Positions 35,029 through 44,352 of a DNA stretch of 64,000 nt are shown here, piece after piece. The translations under genes and the position numbers were made by a program. The notes beneath the pieces were generated by a model. The model was given only the letters and a program-made list of their open reading frames with translations, made no database searches and was not told the DNA's origin. The stretch spans positions 62,001 to 126,000 of the forward strand of contig NZ_BPQD01000025.1 in NCBI RefSeq assembly GCF_022179065.1, written 5' to 3'. Positions within the stretch are counted from its first letter, which is position 1; every line of letters begins with the position of its first letter. This stretch comes from Methylobacterium adhaesivum. GTDB taxonomy: Bacteria; Pseudomonadota; Alphaproteobacteria; Rhizobiales; Beijerinckiaceae.

Positions 35029-35159
35029 AAAAAAAGGCCGCGCTCCGGGGAGGCGGCCTTGAAGTCCTTGGGTCTCGAAACCTCTGGAGTGTCGCTCCCG
35101 TGAAGGCCGGTCCCGTACCCAAGCGCTGGGGAGCGTAAGGTTCGGGCACCGGACCGGCC
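35029..35159 (-). promoter_or_regulatory. bluB leader with intrinsic terminator (candidate attenuator or riboswitch)
   Basis: Reading toward bluB, a long hairpin is closed by GGCCGGTCC and GGACCGGCC (plus positions 35105-35113 and 35151-35159) and tipped by CGCT-CCCC-AGCG. Next comes a linker, and then a strong hairpin between plus positions 35034-35041 and 35053-35060, followed on the transcript by seven U (35029-35035). The terminator ends about 25 bases before the bluB ATG. No minus-strand gene lies immediately upstream, so it must act on bluB's own leader. The 5' hairpin loop (CGCTCCC) can pair with GGGAGCG further on, a possible switch. I do not find the B12-box sequences of a standard cobalamin riboswitch. 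Confidence 0.65.
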
Positions 35160-35374
35160 GACGGAACCGACGAGGTTCGGCAACAGGTGTGCCGTGTCAT
35201 CACGGCGGCGGCACGGCATTTCGGCGGCAGAAATGGGATCGGTGCGCTCTCGCACCGGCGCAACCGGGATCGCCCGTCTTCATGCGCGACCCTGCGCGTC
35301 CGATGTCACCCTTGCGGGCGCCTGGGGGCGGGACCATCATCACGGTTTGATGACAGGCAGGATCAGGAGTGACG

Positions 35375-35749
35375 ATGAGCGAGAGGACCAGCGTCGAACC
35401 CAGGCTATCCGAGCCCGCGGCCCGGATCATCCCCTTCCCCTCGGCGCCCGTCACTCCGCAGATCGCCTTCGACCGGGCCGAACTGCGCGTGCTGTTCAAC
35501 CTCTATGGGCGAATGGTGGCGGCGGGCGAATGGCGCGACTACGCCCTCGACTTCCGGCGCGAAAAGGCGGTGTTCTCGATCTACCGGCGCAGTTCGGAGA
35601 TGCCGCTCTACCGGGTGGAGAAGGATCCCAAGCTCGCGCGGCGCCAGGGTGCCTACGCGGTCGTGGCCGCGTCCGGCCTCGTGATGAAGCGCGGACAGGA
35701 CCTCGCCCGCGTGATCTCCGTGCTGGAGCCACCCCTACGGGCCGTGTGA
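35375..35749 (+). CDS. DUF2794 family protein
   Basis: A 124-residue soluble protein. The conserved core runs from FDRAELRVLFNLYGRMVAAG through WRDYALDF, AVFSIYRRSSEMPLYRVEK and ARRQGAYAVVAASG, as in the alphaproteobacterial DUF2794 family. ATG 35375 follows AGGAG by 5 bases; the frame also has a GTG two codons earlier. Function unknown. It is divergent from bluB and ends at a bidirectional terminator. Confidence 0.85.
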   Translation: MSERTSVEPRLSEPAARIIPFPSAPVTPQIAFDRAELRVLFNLYGRMVAAGEWRDYALDFRREKAVFSIYRRSSEMPLYRVEKDPKLARRQGAYAVVAASGLVMKRGQDLARVISVLEPPLRAV

Positions 35750-35770
35750 TTGGATCGGTCGCGGAACATG

Positions 35771-35805
35771 AAAGGCCCCGGCGGTCACCCGCCGGGGCCT
35801 TTTCG
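35771..35805. terminator. Bidirectional terminator between the DUF2794 gene and the BI-1 gene
   Basis: AAAGGCCCCGGCGG (35771-35784) and its perfect complement (35789-35802) enclose a TCAC loop. A/T ends on both sides allow action on both converging genes. Confidence 0.9.
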
Positions 35806-35826
35806 TTCATACGATTGCGTGTCGTC

Positions 35827-36594
35827 TTAGCGACGATCGCCCAGGAGGGAGAGCAGCATCTGGAACATGTTGATGAAGTCCAGATAGAGCGTCAGGGCAC
35901 CGTTGACCGACATCTTGGCCGCGCCCTCGGCATCCGCGCCGCTGTAGAGGAACATCTCCTTCAGCTTCTGGGTGTCGTAGGCGGTGAGGCCGGCGAAGAT
36001 GAGCACGCCGAGGACCGAGATGGCGAACTGCAGGGCCGAGGAGGCCATGAAGATGTTCACCACCGAGGCGATGATGAGCCCGATGAGGCCCATGATCAGG
36101 AACGAGCCCATGCCCGACAGGCTACGCTTCGTGGTGTAGCCGTAGAGGCTGAGACCGCCGAAGGTCGCCGCCGTGATGAAGAACACCCGCACCACGCTGG
36201 CACCCGTGAACACGAGGAGCAGCGAGGACATCGAGGCACCCATCACCGCCGCGAAGGCGAAGAAGGTCATGCGGGCGGAGGCCGCCGACATGCGGTCCAT
36301 CCGCATGGAGAAGATGAAGATGAAGGCGAGCGGCGCCAGCATGATCACCCACTTGAGCGGGCTGGTATAGAGGAGTTGGCCGAACGGCGTCAGGGCCACG
36401 CGCCCGGTCGCCGTCTGGGCGATGGAGGCCATGTTGAGGCCGAGAGCCACGAGACCCGAGATCCCGAGGCCGATGACCATGTTGTTGTAGACGCCGAGCA
36501 TGAAGGTGCGCAGGCCCTGGTCGATATCGACCTGAGTGCCTGTGTACCCCGTCGGCTGGGCGCCGACCCGGAAGGGGCTGTTGTCGAATGCCAT
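35827..36594 (-). CDS. Bax inhibitor-1 / YbhL family membrane protein
   Basis: A 255-residue protein with seven membrane helices. The start FRVGAQPTGYTGTQVDIDQGLRTFMLGVYN and the C-terminal LTAYDTQKLKEMF, with the Asp typical of the BI-1 calcium-leak or pH sensor, identify the family. ATG 36594 follows GGAA at short distance. Family members are inner-membrane proteins linked to ion leak and protease control. It ends at the bidirectional terminator. Confidence 0.9.
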   Translation of the reverse strand: MAFDNSPFRVGAQPTGYTGTQVDIDQGLRTFMLGVYNNMVIGLGISGLVALGLNMASIAQTATGRVALTPFGQLLYTSPLKWVIMLAPLAFIFIFSMRMDRMSAASARMTFFAFAAVMGASMSSLLLVFTGASVVRVFFITAATFGGLSLYGYTTKRSLSGMGSFLIMGLIGLIIASVVNIFMASSALQFAISVLGVLIFAGLTAYDTQKLKEMFLYSGADAEGAAKMSVNGALTLYLDFINMFQMLLSLLGDRR

Positions 36595-36639
36595 GGGAGA
36601 TTCCTTTGGAAACTCTCTCAGCGTGTGATTTTACGAAGC

Positions 36640-36679
36640 GAGGCTCACGCACAGGACCTCTGGCATCCTGGGATGCCTC
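36640..36679 (-). promoter_or_regulatory. Structured leader of the BI-1/YbhL gene
   Basis: In the 5' region, 45-85 bases before the start codon, GGCATCC (36662-36668) and GGATGCC (36671-36677) form a tight hairpin, and GAGGC (36640-36644) can alternatively pair with GCCTC (36675-36679). A conserved ybhL RNA motif has been described upstream of such genes in Rhizobiales; I cannot confirm that this is it. Confidence 0.35.
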
Positions 36680-36810
36680 AACCGGAAATATGTTCCGTCC
36701 TCACCCATCGCACAAGAGGCCGGCCGAGCTTCGGGCGGGTGATTCTGGAAGTGCTGGGGCCAGATTTTATTGAGTTAATCCGGGATTAAATCTCGTCGAC
36801 CTCATTTCAG

Positions 36811-39390
36811 TCAGAACTGACGCAGGTAGGAAGCCGGCTTGCGACCGAGAATGCGCCAGGTTCCAGCGAGGCCCAGAACGATGGCGAACGCCACCGCCAC
36901 GGCAGCGACTACGAGGGGACCGGAGAGAGCGAGAGTAAAGTCGAGCTTCATCACCCGGGTGACGATGATCCACCCGGCCAGGGTTCCGGCGAGGAGACCG
37001 AACAGGGCCGTGGCGAGGCCGAGAGCCCCGTATTCGAGGGTGTAGGCGGCCAGCAGCCGGCCCCGCGTCGCGCCGAGCACCTTCAGCACCACGGCGTCGT
37101 AGAGGCGGGCGCGGTGGCCCGCCGCCAGGGCACCGGCCAGGACGAACAGGCTCGCCACCACGGCGATGCCGCTCGCTCCCCGGATTGCCAGGACGAGCTT
37201 GCCGACGACGTCGTTGACGGCTTCCAGGGCCTCCTTGACCCGGATGCTGGTGACGGAGGGGTAGGCCCGGGCGACGTCGCGCAGGATCACCGCCTCCGCC
37301 TTCGCGTCGGGGCCGTTCGGCAGGGTGAGGGTCGCGAGATCCGAGTGCGGCGCCCCCCGGAAGGTGCCGGGCGAGAACACCATCACGAAGTTGATGCCAA
37401 GTGAGCGCCATTCGACCTTGCGTAGGTTGGCGACCTTGGCGGTCAGGGTCCGCCCGAGGACGTTCACCGTCACGGTACTTCCCACGGCGAGGTTGAGGCT
37501 GCGGGCGAGTTCGGCGTCGAAGGAGACGAGGGGTGTGCGGGCCTCCTCGGCGTTCCACCACGTGCCGGCGACGAGGCGCGAGCCCTCGGGGATATCCTCC
37601 GCGTAGGTGATGCCCCGGTCGCCGTCGAGAACCCAGGCGGCATCCTCGGGGGGCTTGATCGCGGCGGCGGGTACGCCGTCGAGGGCGGTGATCCGCCCCC
37701 GCATCATCGGAACGCGCTCGATTTTGGCGCCGGGCGCCTGAGCCCCGAGGAAGGCATGGAAGCTGTCGGAATCGGCGGCCGGAATGTCGAGGAAGAACAG
37801 GTTCGGGGCCCGGGCCGGCAGGGAGTTGCTCAGGGTGTTGCGGACATTGGCATCGATGAGGCTGAGGGCGACGAGGAGCGTCACGCCGAGCCCGAGAGAC
37901 AGGACGATGGCCGGGGTGAGCGCGCCGGGCCGGTGCAGGTTGGCGAGCGCCAGGCGGGGCGCGGCCGAACGCGGATGCGGCAACCGTCGCGCCACCGCCA
38001 TGATGCCGAACGCCACGAGTCGCAGTAGGCCGAACGCGACGGCTGCGGCGACGATGAAGATGAGGGCCAGGCGTTTGTCGAAGGCGGTGACGAGGGCGAG
38101 GGCGACGAGGAAGGCCAGGGCGGCTCCCAGGATGACGCGGTAGCGCAAGCGGGTCTTCACCGAGCCCGGATCGACCACGTCGCGGAACAGCCCCGAGACG
38201 GGAATGTCGTGGGCGCGGCCGAGGGGCGTGATCGCGAAGGCGAGGGCCGTCGACAGACCGTAGGCGGCCGCGAGGACGAGCTCGCCCGGCGCCACCGTCG
38301 GGTTCAGGGGGAGCGGCAGGGCGTCGTGGAACAGGGCATCGAGGGCGAAGGGCAGGCCCGCACCGATGCCGAGGCCGAGGGCAGTGCCGAGCCCCGCGAT
38401 GAGCATCACCTGAGTGAGGTAGAGGGCGACCACCTGCCCGCCGGGGGCGCCGACGCTTTTCAGGGTCGCGATAGAGCCGCGCTTGCGCTCGACGAAGGCC
38501 GCGACGGCATTGCCGACGCCGACGCCGCCGACGATGAGGGCCGTGAGGCCGACGAGCGTGAGGAACTGGGTGAACCGCTCGATGCTCTTGGCGAAGCGCG
38601 GATCGGCATTGGAGCGCGCACGCATTTCCCAACCGGCCTCGGGAGCGGCGGCCGCGATGGCGGCGGCGCGGCGTGCGAGCTCGGCATCGCTCACATCCGG
38701 CAACTGGAGACGGTAGCTCCACCGGTTGAGGCTGCCCGGCTGGACGAGACCCGTGGCATCGAGGGCGGCGCGGGACACGATGACCCGAGGACCGAAGCCG
38801 ATGCCGTTGGCGATGCGGTCGGGTTCCGAGACCAGGGTGGCGCGGATCACGATCGGTGTGCCCGCGACGGTGATGCGGTCCCCGACCCGGAGGTCGAGGC
38901 GGGTGAGGAGGACGGGATCGACGACGGCGCCGTAGGCCCCCTCCTCCTCGGCGAGGAGGCTCGCCAGGGGGGCGGCGGGTTCGGTGACGAGATCGCCGGT
39001 CGCCGGGTAGCCGTCCGCCACGGCCTTGAGTTCGATGAGCGCCGCGCCCTTGTCGCCGCCGGCAAGCGCCATGGCGCGCAGGGTCGTCACCACGGTGACC
39101 CGCCCCTGCGCCGAGAGCACGGCGCGTTCCTCCGGCGTCGCCTCGCGGTTGATGAGACTGTAGGTGAGGTCGCCACCGAGGATGCGCGCGCCCTCGCGTC
39201 CGAGGCCATCCGTCAGCGAGCGGGCGATGGACGCGACGCCCGCGATGGCGGCGACGCCCAACGCGATGCAGGCGATGAAGACGGCAAAACCCGACAGGCC
39301 GCCGCGCAGCTCCCGCAAGGCGAGGCGCAACGTCAGGGGCAGGCCGGGTCGGCGGACGCGGGCGGGCGCGGCGGTGACGGTTCCGTGCAT
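36811..39390 (-). CDS. ABC transporter permease, FtsX-like (YbbP type)
   Basis: An 859-residue permease with a first helix near residue 35, a long extracytoplasmic domain, a central group of helices and a C-terminal FtsX domain with four further segments (GVGVGNAVAAFVERKRGSIATLKSVGA and VLKVLGATRGRLLAAYTLEY are the paired FtsX coupling motifs). It resembles E. coli YbbP, the partner of ATPase YbbA, which lies beside tesA as here. Such systems are thought to remove lipids or lipoproteins from membranes. ATG 39390 overlaps closely with the end of the ATPase gene. Confidence 0.88.
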   Translation of the reverse strand: MHGTVTAAPARVRRPGLPLTLRLALRELRGGLSGFAVFIACIALGVAAIAGVASIARSLTDGLGREGARILGGDLTYSLINREATPEERAVLSAQGRVTVVTTLRAMALAGGDKGAALIELKAVADGYPATGDLVTEPAAPLASLLAEEEGAYGAVVDPVLLTRLDLRVGDRITVAGTPIVIRATLVSEPDRIANGIGFGPRVIVSRAALDATGLVQPGSLNRWSYRLQLPDVSDAELARRAAAIAAAAPEAGWEMRARSNADPRFAKSIERFTQFLTLVGLTALIVGGVGVGNAVAAFVERKRGSIATLKSVGAPGGQVVALYLTQVMLIAGLGTALGLGIGAGLPFALDALFHDALPLPLNPTVAPGELVLAAAYGLSTALAFAITPLGRAHDIPVSGLFRDVVDPGSVKTRLRYRVILGAALAFLVALALVTAFDKRLALIFIVAAAVAFGLLRLVAFGIMAVARRLPHPRSAAPRLALANLHRPGALTPAIVLSLGLGVTLLVALSLIDANVRNTLSNSLPARAPNLFFLDIPAADSDSFHAFLGAQAPGAKIERVPMMRGRITALDGVPAAAIKPPEDAAWVLDGDRGITYAEDIPEGSRLVAGTWWNAEEARTPLVSFDAELARSLNLAVGSTVTVNVLGRTLTAKVANLRKVEWRSLGINFVMVFSPGTFRGAPHSDLATLTLPNGPDAKAEAVILRDVARAYPSVTSIRVKEALEAVNDVVGKLVLAIRGASGIAVVASLFVLAGALAAGHRARLYDAVVLKVLGATRGRLLAAYTLEYGALGLATALFGLLAGTLAGWIIVTRVMKLDFTLALSGPLVVAAVAVAFAIVLGLAGTWRILGRKPASYLRQF

Positions 39391-39392
39391 GA

Positions 39393-40100
39393 TCAGGCCG
39401 CCAGGGCCGCTTCGACGCGACCGGAGCGCAGGCTCACGGTCCGGTCGCAGAGCCGGGCGAGGCCGGGATCGTGGGTCACGAGAACGAGGGTGGCCCCCCG
39501 GTCGCGCTTCAGGGTGAACAGCAGGTCGACGATCTGCCGGCCCGTCGCCTCGTCGAGATTGCCCGTGGGCTCGTCGGCGACGAGGATCGCCGGATCGGGC
39601 GCAATGGCCCGGGCGATGGCGACGCGTTGCTGCTCGCCGCCCGAGAGCTGGGCGGGATAGTGGTGGAGGCGGTGGCCGAGGCCGACGGCCTCGAGTTCCG
39701 CCTTGGCCCGTGCCTGGGCTTCGGGCTTGTCGGCGAGTTCGAGGGGCAGCGCCACGTTCTCCAGGGCCGTCATGGTCGGCACGAGGTGGAAGGCCTGGAA
39801 CACGATGCCGATGCGCCGACCGCGAAACCGCGCCAGGGCATCCTCGTCGAGGCCGCCGAGATCGGTGCCTTCCACCACGATGGAGCCCGAATCCGGACGC
39901 TCCAGGCCGGCGATCACCATAAGGAGAGTCGATTTGCCGGAGCCCGACGGACCGACGAGGCCCACCGCCTCGCCCGCCGCGACATCGAGGGTGATTCCCC
40001 GCAGGACGTGGACGCGGGCCGCACCGCGTCCGAGGCTGAGATCGAGGCCGGCGAGGGAAATGGCGGAGGGGCTGCGGGCGGGGTCGGCCTTGCCGGACAT
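39393..40100 (-). CDS. ABC transporter ATP-binding protein (YbbA/LolD type)
   Basis: A 235-residue nucleotide-binding protein. It has Walker A GPSGSGKST, the signature LSGGEQQRVAIARA, Walker B ILVADEPTGNLD and H-loop LVTHD, all intact. The type is that of MacB, LolD and YbbA, which pair with FtsX-like permeases. It lies directly ahead of the permease gene and shares a divergent promoter region with the TesA-like esterase, the arrangement known as ybbA/tesA. Confidence 0.93.
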   Translation of the reverse strand: MSGKADPARSPSAISLAGLDLSLGRGAARVHVLRGITLDVAAGEAVGLVGPSGSGKSTLLMVIAGLERPDSGSIVVEGTDLGGLDEDALARFRGRRIGIVFQAFHLVPTMTALENVALPLELADKPEAQARAKAELEAVGLGHRLHHYPAQLSGGEQQRVAIARAIAPDPAILVADEPTGNLDEATGRQIVDLLFTLKRDRGATLVLVTHDPGLARLCDRTVSLRSGRVEAALAA

Positions 40101-40232
40101 CGATGGGAAACCGATCTGTGCGGGGATAGGAATGAAGCGGAGCAGAGTCGGGGGTTTGCTGGAATGTGTCGGTGCTCAGAGTCACGTCCGGCCGGTACGG
40201 CCTTTCGAGCCGCGCGGCAGCGCCTCGCCGAT

Positions 40233-40913
40233 ATGGCTCGTGGGGCCGCGCGGCGCCACGGTCGCGGCTGCATGGTCGGCCTGATGGCGCTCTTTGCCGC
40301 ACTGGGTCTCACCGCCTCCCCCGGATGGACGGCGTCGGGCGAACGGCCCGTATCCCTCGTGGCTTTCGGCGACAGCCTCACTGCCGGCTACCGGTTGCCC
40401 GGCACGGCCGCGTTTCCCGCGGTCCTCGAACGCGTGCTGCGGGACAAGGGCCGGGCCGTCACCGTCGCCAACGCAGGCGTCTCGGGTGACACCAGCACGG
40501 GCGGCCTCGACCGCCTCGACTGGTCGGTGCCCGACGGGACGGATGGGGTGATCCTCGAACTCGGCGCCAACGACATGCTGCGGGGTACCGATCCGGCCGT
40601 GACCCGCAAGGCGCTCGACACCATCATCGCCCGGCTCAAGGCGCGCAACATTCCGGTGATGCTCGCCGGCATGAAGGCCTCGTCCAATCTCGGCCCGGAT
40701 TACGTCGCGCGGTTCGATGCAATCTATCCCGACCTCGCGCGGACGCATGGGCTCATCCTCTACCCGTTCTTCCTCGACGGGATCGCGGGCGACAAGGCCT
40801 ACAATCTCGACGACCGGCTTCATCCCAATGTGAAGGGCGTCGAGACGATCGTCGCGGGCATTCTGCCGAGCGTCGAGACCTTCCTCGACCGTCTCCAGGC
40901 GGTGAGCCGCTGA
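40233..40913 (+). CDS. tesA: SGNH-type arylesterase / TesA-like lysophospholipase, exported
   Basis: A 226-residue protein with a basic n-region and a signal peptide ending near WTAS. SGNH blocks are visible: FGDSLTAGY (Ser), NAGVSGDTS (Gly), ELGANDMLRG (Asn) and DRLHPNVKG (Asp-His). It hydrolyses thioesters or lysophospholipids in the periplasm. The start is uncertain: ATG 40233 (used) or ATG 40272. Its stop overlaps the start of thpR by TGATG. Adjacent to the YbbA/YbbP-type exporter, as in E. coli. Confidence 0.88.
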   Translation: MARGAARRHGRGCMVGLMALFAALGLTASPGWTASGERPVSLVAFGDSLTAGYRLPGTAAFPAVLERVLRDKGRAVTVANAGVSGDTSTGGLDRLDWSVPDGTDGVILELGANDMLRGTDPAVTRKALDTIIARLKARNIPVMLAGMKASSNLGPDYVARFDAIYPDLARTHGLILYPFFLDGIAGDKAYNLDDRLHPNVKGVETIVAGILPSVETFLDRLQAVSR

Positions 40914-41455
40914 TGCCGCGCCTGTTCACCGGGATCGAGGTACCGGCCGATGTGGGCGAAGCCTTGGCGCGGGCGCGCGGCGCCCTCACCGGAGCCCGCT
41001 GGATCGAGCCGACGGACTATCACGTCACCCTGCGGTTCCTCGGCGACGTGGACGAGACCGTGGCGCAGGCCCTCCACGAGGGGCTCGTCGCCGCGCGGGT
41101 GCGCCCGCCCCTCAATCTCGTTCTCGACGGCCTCGGGGTGTTCGGAGGCGACAAGCCACGCTCGCTCCTCGCCACCGTCGCGTCCGATCCGACGCTGACC
41201 GACTTACAGGCCGAACACGAGCGCCTCGCACGGGATGCCGGAGCGGCGCCCGACACGCGCCGGTTCACGCCCCACGTCACCCTGGCGCGCCTCGCCCGTC
41301 AGGTCCGTGCCCCGGACGTGGCGCGGTATCTCTCGGAAGCCGGCTTCTTCCCGCCCCAGCATTTCACCGCGACGCGGATCGCCCTGTTCTCGGCCCGTGC
41401 CTCCACCGGCGGCGGCCCCTACCTCGTCGAGTCCGCCTATCCGCTGGACGGCTGA
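40913..41455 (+). CDS. thpR: RNA 2',3'-cyclic phosphodiesterase (LigT/ThpR)
   Basis: A 180-residue member of the 2H phosphoesterase group. The two catalytic motifs are HVTLRFLG (about residue 41) and HVTLARL (about residue 121). It opens 2',3'-cyclic phosphate ends of RNA or tRNA halves. Start and stop overlap the esterase gene by TGATG, so it is translated with it. The end lies only 12 bases from the convergent CorC-type gene. Confidence 0.92.
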   Translation: MPRLFTGIEVPADVGEALARARGALTGARWIEPTDYHVTLRFLGDVDETVAQALHEGLVAARVRPPLNLVLDGLGVFGGDKPRSLLATVASDPTLTDLQAEHERLARDAGAAPDTRRFTPHVTLARLARQVRAPDVARYLSEAGFFPPQHFTATRIALFSARASTGGGPYLVESAYPLDG

Positions 41456-41467
41456 GGCCCTCCGTCT

Positions 41468-42793
41468 TTACGCGGGTCGGGGCGTCGCCAGAATCTTGTC
41501 GACGCGGCGGCCGTCCATATCCACCACCTCGAAGCGCCAACCGTGGGTCTCGAAGGCATCGCCGGCCGCAGGGATCCGCCCGAGCTGGAAGATGACGAAC
41601 CCGGCGAGGGTGGCGAAATCCTCTGTGTTGGGGTGCTCCGCAAAGGCGAGGCGCTCGAAGGCCTGCCCAGCCGGCATCATCCCGTCGATGAGCAGCGACC
41701 CATCCTCGCGTTCGACCACCGCCGGCTCGTCGCCGATCTCCGGGATGTCGCCCGCGATGGCCTCGAGCAGATCGGTCTGGGTGACGATCCCCTCCAGGCT
41801 GCCATACTCGTCCACCACGATGGCCATGCGCACGGGCTGGGCCTGGAAGATCTCCAGCACCGCCAGGATCGATAGGCTCTCGTGGACGACGATGGGCGGC
41901 TGCGTCGCGGCCAGGACATCGATGGCGTTGCCGTCGAGCACCTGGTTCAGGAGGTCCTGCTTGCGCACCACGCCGACAACCTCGTCGACCTGGGAGCGGC
42001 TGACGACGATCTGGGCATGGTCGCACTCGCGCACGGCCTTCAAGATCGCGGCTCGGTCGTCATCGGCATCGACCCACTCGACCTCGTGACGCGGGGTGAT
42101 GATGTCACGAACCTTGCGCTCGCCGATCGAGAAGATGCGCTCCACCGCCTCCTGCTGCGCTTCTTGAATCAGCCCGGCTTCCTGGCTCGCCTGGATGAGG
42201 AGGTTCAGTTCCGCCGTGGAGTGCAGGGAGCCCTCGCCGTGGCCGGCCTTGAGGCCGCACAGGCGCACGACGCCGTTCCCGAGCCCGTTGAGGAACAGGA
42301 TCGCCGGACGGAACACGAACAGGAACAGGCTGAGCGGCCGCACCACCGTGAGGGCCGTGCGCTCGCTGCGCTGGAGCGCGAGGCTCTTCGGTGCGAGCTC
42401 GCCGAGCACGATGTGCAGGGCGGTGATGATGACGAACGAGATCGCCACCGCGATGGTATGGGAGGCCACCACGCCCGCAGTGGACGGGAGCCAAGCCACC
42501 GCCGGTTCGATGAGGTGCGCGAGCGCCGGTTCGCCCACCCAGCCGAGGGCCAGGGACGAGATGGTGATGCCGAGCTGGGTCGCGGCCAGATGCGCGTCGA
42601 GGTGGTCGGTGGCGCGCTGGAGGGCCTTTGCGTTCGTCCGCCGTTCGGTGACGAGCTCGGACACCCTGCTGCGCCGCACGGAGACGAGGGCGAACTCGGC
42701 GGCCACGAAGAACCCGTTGGCCAGCACGAGGACGAGAACGGCAACGAGGCCAAGGCCGGTTGCCCACGCTTGATCGGAAATCGTCGTCTCCAC
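41468..42793 (-). CDS. HlyC/CorC family membrane protein (DUF21, CBS pair, CorC_HlyC)
   Basis: A 441-residue protein. It starts with a DUF21 domain with four membrane helices (LANGFFVAAEFALVSVRRSR), followed by a CBS pair (about residues 210-340, with VVDEYGSLEGIVTQTDLLEA) and a C-terminal CorC_HlyC domain. Members include the putative magnesium exporter/co-factor CorB/CorC and misnamed haemolysins. It is thus likely involved in Mg or Co efflux regulation. No partner transporter is adjacent, although mgtE lies at 51880. Confidence 0.88.
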   Translation of the reverse strand: METTISDQAWATGLGLVAVLVLVLANGFFVAAEFALVSVRRSRVSELVTERRTNAKALQRATDHLDAHLAATQLGITISSLALGWVGEPALAHLIEPAVAWLPSTAGVVASHTIAVAISFVIITALHIVLGELAPKSLALQRSERTALTVVRPLSLFLFVFRPAILFLNGLGNGVVRLCGLKAGHGEGSLHSTAELNLLIQASQEAGLIQEAQQEAVERIFSIGERKVRDIITPRHEVEWVDADDDRAAILKAVRECDHAQIVVSRSQVDEVVGVVRKQDLLNQVLDGNAIDVLAATQPPIVVHESLSILAVLEIFQAQPVRMAIVVDEYGSLEGIVTQTDLLEAIAGDIPEIGDEPAVVEREDGSLLIDGMMPAGQAFERLAFAEHPNTEDFATLAGFVIFQLGRIPAAGDAFETHGWRFEVVDMDGRRVDKILATPRPA

Positions 42794-42897
42794 CGCTCGG
42801 GTCGCGGCGGCAGATCTAACAGTTGTGCTTCACGGGGCCAATCGCCCCAGGCGCGCCGCTCGCAGTAATCTGACGCGTCGTCAGCGAGGGACCCCGG

Positions 42898-43920
42898 TCA
42901 CAGGCGGCGCAGGGCCACGCTTTCGATGCGATGACTCGCGCCCTTGGCGAGGATGAGGCTCGCGCGCTGGCGCGTCGGCAGGATGTTGTCGCGCAGGTTG
43001 GGCAGGTTGATGGTCGTCCAGAGATTGTCGGCGATCTCGAGGGCCTCGGCCTCCGTCACCTCGGCGTAGCGCCGGAAATAGGATAGGGGATCGCGGAAAG
43101 CCGTCTGGCGCAGGCGCAGGAAGCGGTTGACGTACCAGCGATGCAGATCGTCCTCGTGGCCGTCGAGGTAGATCGAGAAATCGAAGAAATCCGACACGAA
43201 CGGGATCGCCGTGCCGTCGCGGGGCAGGCGCGCGGGCTGAAGCACGTTCAGGCCCTCGACGATGAGGATGTCGGGGGATTCCACCACCCGCTCCTCGCCC
43301 GGCACGACGTCGTAGACGAGGTGCGAATAGAGGGGGGCGGCGACCCGCTTCTTGCCGGCCTTGATGTCGGTGAGGAAACGTAGCAGGGCGGCGGTGTCGT
43401 AGCTCTCCGGAAAGCCCTTGCGGTCCATGGCATCCATGGCCTTGAGCTCGGCATTGGGCAGCAGGAACCCGTCCGTGGTGATGAGGTCGACCTTCGGCGT
43501 GTTGGGCCAGCGCGCCAGGAGGGCCTTGAGCACTCGCGCGGTGGTGGACTTGCCCACCGCCACGGAGCCCGCGACCCCGATGATGTAGGGAACCTTGGTC
43601 TCGTGCTCGGCCATGAGGAAGCGCTGGGTCGCCTTGAACAACCCCTGCGTCGCCGCGACGTAGAGGGAGAGCAGGCGCGAAAGCGGCAGATAGATCGCCT
43701 CCACCTCCTCCACCGAGATCGGGTCGTTGAGGGATTGCAGCCGTGTCACGTCCTCGGCCCCCAGCGTCAGGGGCGTGTCGGCGCGCAGCTGCGCCCATTC
43801 CTCGCGGGTGAAGAGACGGTAGGGTGAGAGCCGTTCGGGGCCGAGACCGGTGACGGGATCCTGCCCCACGGCGGGATCGCGCTCCACGTGCGGAGCCACG
43901 CCGATGGCCGCCTCCGTCAT
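42898..43920 (-). CDS. coaA: Type I pantothenate kinase
   Basis: A 340-residue kinase that starts coenzyme A synthesis from pantothenate. The P-loop is [16 protein letters not shown], and [12 protein letters not shown] with [11 protein letters not shown] follow as in CoaA. Extension of about 20 residues at the N-terminus compared with E. coli. The start codon overlaps the hisE stop (ATGA), so expression is coupled to histidine genes, a frequent alphaproteobacterial order. Confidence 0.95.
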   Translation of the reverse strand: MTEAAIGVAPHVERDPAVGQDPVTGLGPERLSPYRLFTREEWAQLRADTPLTLGAEDVTRLQSLNDPISVEEVEAIYLPLSRLLSLYVAATQGLFKATQRFLMAEHETKVPYIIGVAGSVAVGKSTTARVLKALLARWPNTPKVDLITTDGFLLPNAELKAMDAMDRKGFPESYDTAALLRFLTDIKAGKKRVAAPLYSHLVYDVVPGEERVVESPDILIVEGLNVLQPARLPRDGTAIPFVSDFFDFSIYLDGHEDDLHRWYVNRFLRLRQTAFRDPLSYFRRYAEVTEAEALEIADNLWTTINLPNLRDNILPTRQRASLILAKGASHRIESVALRRL

Positions 43921-44240
43921 GTATGCCTCCGGGCGGCCTTCTCGGCGATGCCGCTCTGGGCGGTGCGCCGCTCGAGTTCCGCCATGACCTCGTCGAGGGC
44001 GACGCCGCCGGCCCGCAGCAGCACCACGAGATGGTAGAGCACGTCCGCCGCTTCGCTCACGAGGCCGGCCCGATCCCCCTGCACGGCGGCGATGGCCGCC
44101 TCGACGGCCTCTTCGCCGAGCTTCTTCGCTGGCTTCGCCGGTCCACCGGCGAGCAGTTTCGCGGTGTAGGATTGGTCGGCCGGGGCCTTGGCGCGGTCCG
44201 CCACGAGGGCGTCGAGGTCTGCGAGGGTGAAGTCGGTCAT
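43917..44240 (-). CDS. hisE: Phosphoribosyl-ATP pyrophosphatase
   Basis: A 107-residue MazG-like enzyme, second step of histidine synthesis. Conserved [14 protein letters not shown] and [13 protein letters not shown] supply the Glu/Asp residues that bind Mg. Separate from hisI, which is not in the window. It overlaps coaA by ATGA and follows hisF after 112 bases. Confidence 0.94.
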   Translation of the reverse strand: MTDFTLADLDALVADRAKAPADQSYTAKLLAGGPAKPAKKLGEEAVEAAIAAVQGDRAGLVSEAADVLYHLVVLLRAGGVALDEVMAELERRTAQSGIAEKAARRHT

Positions 44241-44352
44241 GCGGTCCCGGGTCCCGGCGTGCTGGACTTATCGTGCCACTCCCTGAAGAAAGTTGCACCG
44301 GCGGTTGTGGCGAAGGTCCGGTGATGGGGCAAGCCGCTCCCCGGTCCCCGCG

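Noticed and set aside
35003-35260. Standard cobalamin riboswitch upstream of bluB
   Set aside because: Expected from the gene, but the conserved B12-box and GCCACTG-type sequences were not found by eye; reported instead as an unidentified leader.
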